Source: Pilatotrama ljubarskyi
Taxonomy: Eukaryota; Basidiomycota; Agaricomycetes; Polyporales; Polyporaceae
Assembly (NCBI GenBank): GCA_022385805.1
Contig: MU277690.1
Span: 86,404 to 150,403 of the forward strand
Length of the DNA: 64,000 bases
Direction: 5' to 3'
A program made the position numbers and the translations under genes. The notes beneath the pieces are model-generated. The model saw only the letters and a list, made by a program, of their open reading frames with translations, made no database searches and was not told where the DNA came from. Within the stretch, counting starts at the first letter, position 1. Each line of letters starts with the position of its first letter. Shown here in pieces: positions 61,013 to 64,000 of this stretch.

Positions 61013-62925
61013 AGTGAGGAAGGCAGTCAATGCGCTTGGTGCTGCTTTGCTTACCTTTCGCCAGTGCCGGTTGAAACTGCTCTGTACGAGCTTCTAGGAG
61101 TGCCGCCTACTGCCACCGAGGGTTAGGCTCTTTTCCGCGTCGTCAACTTTGTGGGTATTCATAGACACGCTTCGCACAGATGAGATCAAGAAGGCATATA
61201 GGAAGAAGGTGAGCAGCTGAGGATCATCTCGCGTGCCTATGACTGACCGTTCGATAGGCAAGAGAACATCATCCGGTATGTGCCAAGTAGGGTACCACTG
61301 GGGGCGACAGCTGAACATGATGTTGCTTCTCTGTAGGACAAGGTATTTGCTCTCATGTACTCAAGATGAATGCTCGTGCTGACTCTTTTAGAATCCGGAC
61401 GATCCCTCAGCGCATCAGCGATTCCAAGAGATGGCCGCGGCGTACGTACCTCTGTCATGCCAATCTCGTGACGTCTGTAGACCGCCTTTCCAGGTATGAG
61501 ATCCTTAGCACAGTCGAGACGCGGGAGGCGTACGACCGCTATGGCATGGAAGGGATGTCGCGCGGAGCTGGTAGTGGCCCCGGGTTCAGTGGCATGGACG
61601 GTATGGACCCCGCAGACATCTTCGCCGAGCTCTTCGGGGCAAGCATGAACTTCGGCTTCGACTATGGCCCATCCCGTGGCCCGAGGCGAACGAAAGGACA
61701 AGACTCCCATATCCCGTATGAGGTCACGCTCGAAGACTTGTACAATGGCAAGACGGTTAAGATGAACATGGAGAAGGAGGTGGTCTGTGGCACTTGTAAA
61801 GGGTACCCAGGGCATTTGCTACCATGGGGACGGGGACAAGTAATTGACTGTCCTTCTCTTGACAGGACAGGGGCGAAGGGGAATGCGAAGCCAAAGCCAT
61901 GTGTCAAGTGCGAAGGGAAGGGTTGGACAATAGTCACGACAGCAGTAAGTTCCACGTACTCCAGCTAACCCTTCGTAACCAACTCGCTTAGGTCGGTCCA
62001 CAAAGGCTCGGGACGCACAGAGCTATGTGCACAGAGTGCGGAGGCCATGGCGAAAAGCTAAGAGAGAAAGACCGGTACGTGCTGTCGCCCGTGCTTATAC
62101 TAGAGATATCTTGACGCTGGGCTACGTGCCAACCAGGTGTAAGAAGTGTAAGGGTAACAAGACTGTGAAGGAGAAGACTCGGCAGGAAATTTACATCGAG
62201 CGCGGCATGGCGGATCGGCAACGAATCGTACTCGCGGGTGCTGGTGACGAGGAGGTATGCGTTGTCTGGATATCGAGCTACTTTCTATCTCCTCACATGT
62301 GATTTGCAGCCCGGCATTCCCCCAGGAGACGTCATCTTCACCCTCAAAACGCGGCATCATGAGTCGTTCGAGCGGTCAGGAAACGACCTACTGACCACTG
62401 TACACATCACGCTCTCCGAAGCTCTTCTGGGATTTTCGCGCATCCTCATCACCCACCTCGACGGCCGTGGAGTGCATGTCACTAGCCCTCCAGGCAAGAT
62501 CATCAAGCCGGGCGACAGCATAATACTCCGAGGAGAGGGAATGCCTATATACAAAACCCCGGATCACAAAGGCAATCTCTATGTCATGCTGGAGATTGAT
62601 ATGCCCGACGAGAGTTGGCTGAAGACCATCGATACGAAGGTTAGATATTCGATGCTCTACTCCGCTTCATCCGAATAATCTGTGTGCACCACAGGCTTTG
62701 GCAGGGCTGCTGCCTCCGAAAAAGGATGAAATGGACCCCAAGCCTGCAATTGTGGACGAGGTGCCGTTCGAGGAGAGCGACATCGTGGATGTGCGTGAAA
62801 CGCCTTTCAACGCTGGTTCAAACTTCTTTGATCACGCGTCTGGTTTCCAGTTCGGCGGGGATGACGAGGAAGACTGGGAGGATGAGGACGACGACGGCAT
62901 GGAGCCCGAGTGTCGTACCCAGTGA
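61013..62925 (+). CDS. Class I (type A) J-domain co-chaperone, Ydj1-like
   Basis: The protein is MPVETALYELLGVPPTATED, then EIKKAYRKKAREHHPDKNPD. The start codon is split: A at 61013, intron 61014-61064, TG at 61065. HPD is assembled from an 18-nt exon (61258-61275, AREHHP) and a 6-nt exon (61337-61342, DK). After the J domain come a Gly/Met-rich linker (GAGSGPGFSGMDGMDPADIF) and four zinc-binding repeats (CGTCKGTG, CVKCEGKG, CTECGGHG, CKKCKGNK). The substrate-binding C-terminal domain has PGIPPGDVIFTLKTRHHESF, LLGFSRILITHLDGRGVHV and RGEGMPIYKTPDHKGNLYV. An acidic tail ends ECRTQ-stop, a CaaX-like farnesylation signal as in yeast Ydj1 (CASQ). It stimulates Hsp70 ATPase and protein folding/translocation in the cytosol. 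Confidence 0.95.
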
Positions 62926-64000
62926 TTACCTCCCCCGCGACCACCTTGCGTTAGACTTCGGGATGCTCTTGGGATGCCATGTTGGTTCCTTCTTCGATAT
63001 GTTACAGCTCATCTATTCAACGAATACCCCATTCTCAGCGTTACCATGCCTGCAGCGTACGGCGAGATTATACCCGTTCTCACGGGTGCATGAATGTTAA
63101 ATTCTAAGCAATCACGAAGACACAGACATAGACATCCTTTGCTATCTGAAAGAAGGCTTAGCTGTGCTCAGAATTGCTGCGGCCCCCGCTCAGAGGATTG
63201 AACATCCGTACTTCAAGCCAAGAAGCAAGTCAGTACGAACGCGAGCGCCTACAAGCTATGTACTACGGAGAATGACACACTGGGTGAAGCGCCGGATTTT
63301 GGCGCCAGAGCATTGCCGCGAGATGCCGGGATGCTGATCGGATGCAAGCAACATCTCGCACGCATACTGCAATCCATGTAACCTCCTCGCAATGTACGCA
63401 TCCTCTGGAGATGCTCTTGAGATTCCGTTCAACATGCCACATACGTCATCCATCGTCTGCGCGCGTGAGGCCCCGAGTCCGCAAAGTCCGGAGCGCTTGG
63501 CGCACACTTACGCCCACAACCGCATTCATCCCGCTAAGTCAGCTCGACGTCGCGATTCGACAATCTTTACACCTCTTTGCTCATCTTAACATGCAAACTA
63601 CTCGCTGGCAAACCAACGTCCGGTGCGAATGGGAGACGTACAGATGCGGCAAGAGCAAGCTCGGATACAAGACTCAGTCAAAGCAAGTTGCCGCCATACA
63701 CCGCCGCGCAGACAAGAAGGCCCGCCTCGCTAGCTCGAAAAATTCTGCGTCCTCTAGCGTCGCCCAGCCCACACCTACTACTGCCGAGTCTCGCCCTGCT
63801 TCCGCTCTCTTGCAGTCCCTCGACGACCCAGCTGCTTGTCCTAACGCTGGTGGCCCGTCTAGAGCAGCTGGCGCACTCCCTGACAACACCGCAGCTCGGG
63901 GCAGCTGATGCAAGTTTGGGTTTGGGCGGCAACTGCCGTCGGAGAGTGGCGGAGATGGAACTTTATTGGTAGTGGGAGTTCGGTCGTCCGTCGCCTGTTT
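62926..64000. other. Right-end region, no certain gene
   Basis: After the DnaJ stop no domain is recognised. A plus-strand frame from the ATG at 63591 to 63908 (MQTTRWQTNVRCEWETYRCG..., 105 codons, Ala/Ser-rich C-terminus) is open and could be an exon, but has no family or clear splice context. Confidence 0.35.
63591..63908 (+). CDS. Possible small hypothetical protein
   Basis: 105 codons from ATG to stop. The first 50 residues are basic (KSKLGYKTQSKQVAAIHRRA), the rest Ala/Ser/Pro-rich. The same frame is open for 83 codons upstream without an ATG. No family recognised; it may equally be non-coding. Confidence 0.2.
   Translation: MQTTRWQTNVRCEWETYRCGKSKLGYKTQSKQVAAIHRRADKKARLASSKNSASSSVAQPTPTTAESRPASALLQSLDDPAACPNAGGPSRAAGALPDNTAARGS

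Overview
The window reads as a stretch of a basidiomycete fungal genome, probably an agaricomycete. Most protein genes are split by many short GT-AG introns of about 50-70 nt. The GC content is moderately high, genes lie on both strands, and the predicted proteins look fungal: Git1-type transporter, ERG3, Hst-type sirtuin, hybrid histidine kinase, P450 copies and branchpoint-binding protein. One run of 380 N (24873-25252) marks an assembly gap.

Layout, left to right. A Git1-like MFS permease runs off the left edge (minus strand). It is followed by the small proteasome/BRCA2-type acidic protein Sem1/Dss1, a truncated P450 pseudogene and a tRNA-Leu gene whose variable arm carries an insertion of about 225 bp. 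From 5.8 to 12.3 kb lie proline iminopeptidase, sterol C-5 desaturase (ERG3) and the mRNA export factor Rae1. A tRNA-Arg, a small unknown protein and a sirtuin with a long C-terminal extension follow. Two related, apparently intact P450 genes lie on the minus strand at 17.9-23.5 kb. A Tc1/mariner-like element with perfect 26-bp inverted ends and TA target duplications contains the N gap. From 25.9 to 30.9 kb are phosphomannose isomerase and, convergent to it, one continuous reading unit that joins cystathionine beta-lyase to mevalonate kinase. A fold-back element precedes a large GAF-containing hybrid histidine kinase. Dolichol kinase and uracil-DNA glycosylase are divergent. Then come a gene-poor stretch, an unusual bZIP factor, another gene-poor stretch of about 4.5 kb, XPB helicase and the splicing factor BBP/SF1 (divergent), the rRNA methyltransferase NSUN5/Rcm1, and a Ydj1-like DnaJ chaperone (also divergent from its neighbour).

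Functionally this is mostly housekeeping: transcription and repair (XPB, UNG, sirtuin), RNA processing and export (BBP, Rae1, NSUN5), proteostasis (Sem1, DnaJ, proline iminopeptidase), and a loose group of isoprenoid/glycosylation genes (mevalonate kinase, ERG3, dolichol kinase, phosphomannose isomerase). The accessory part is the P450 family and the small mobile elements.

The most unusual observations are: the cystathionine beta-lyase/mevalonate kinase fusion, with no internal start codon for the kinase; the DnaJ gene, whose start codon is split by an intron and whose HPD motif is split between an 18-nt and a 6-nt exon; the interrupted tRNA-Leu; and a bZIP basic region with two extra residues. 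Exon boundaries were read by eye from splice signals and family conservation; spans given for genes include introns.
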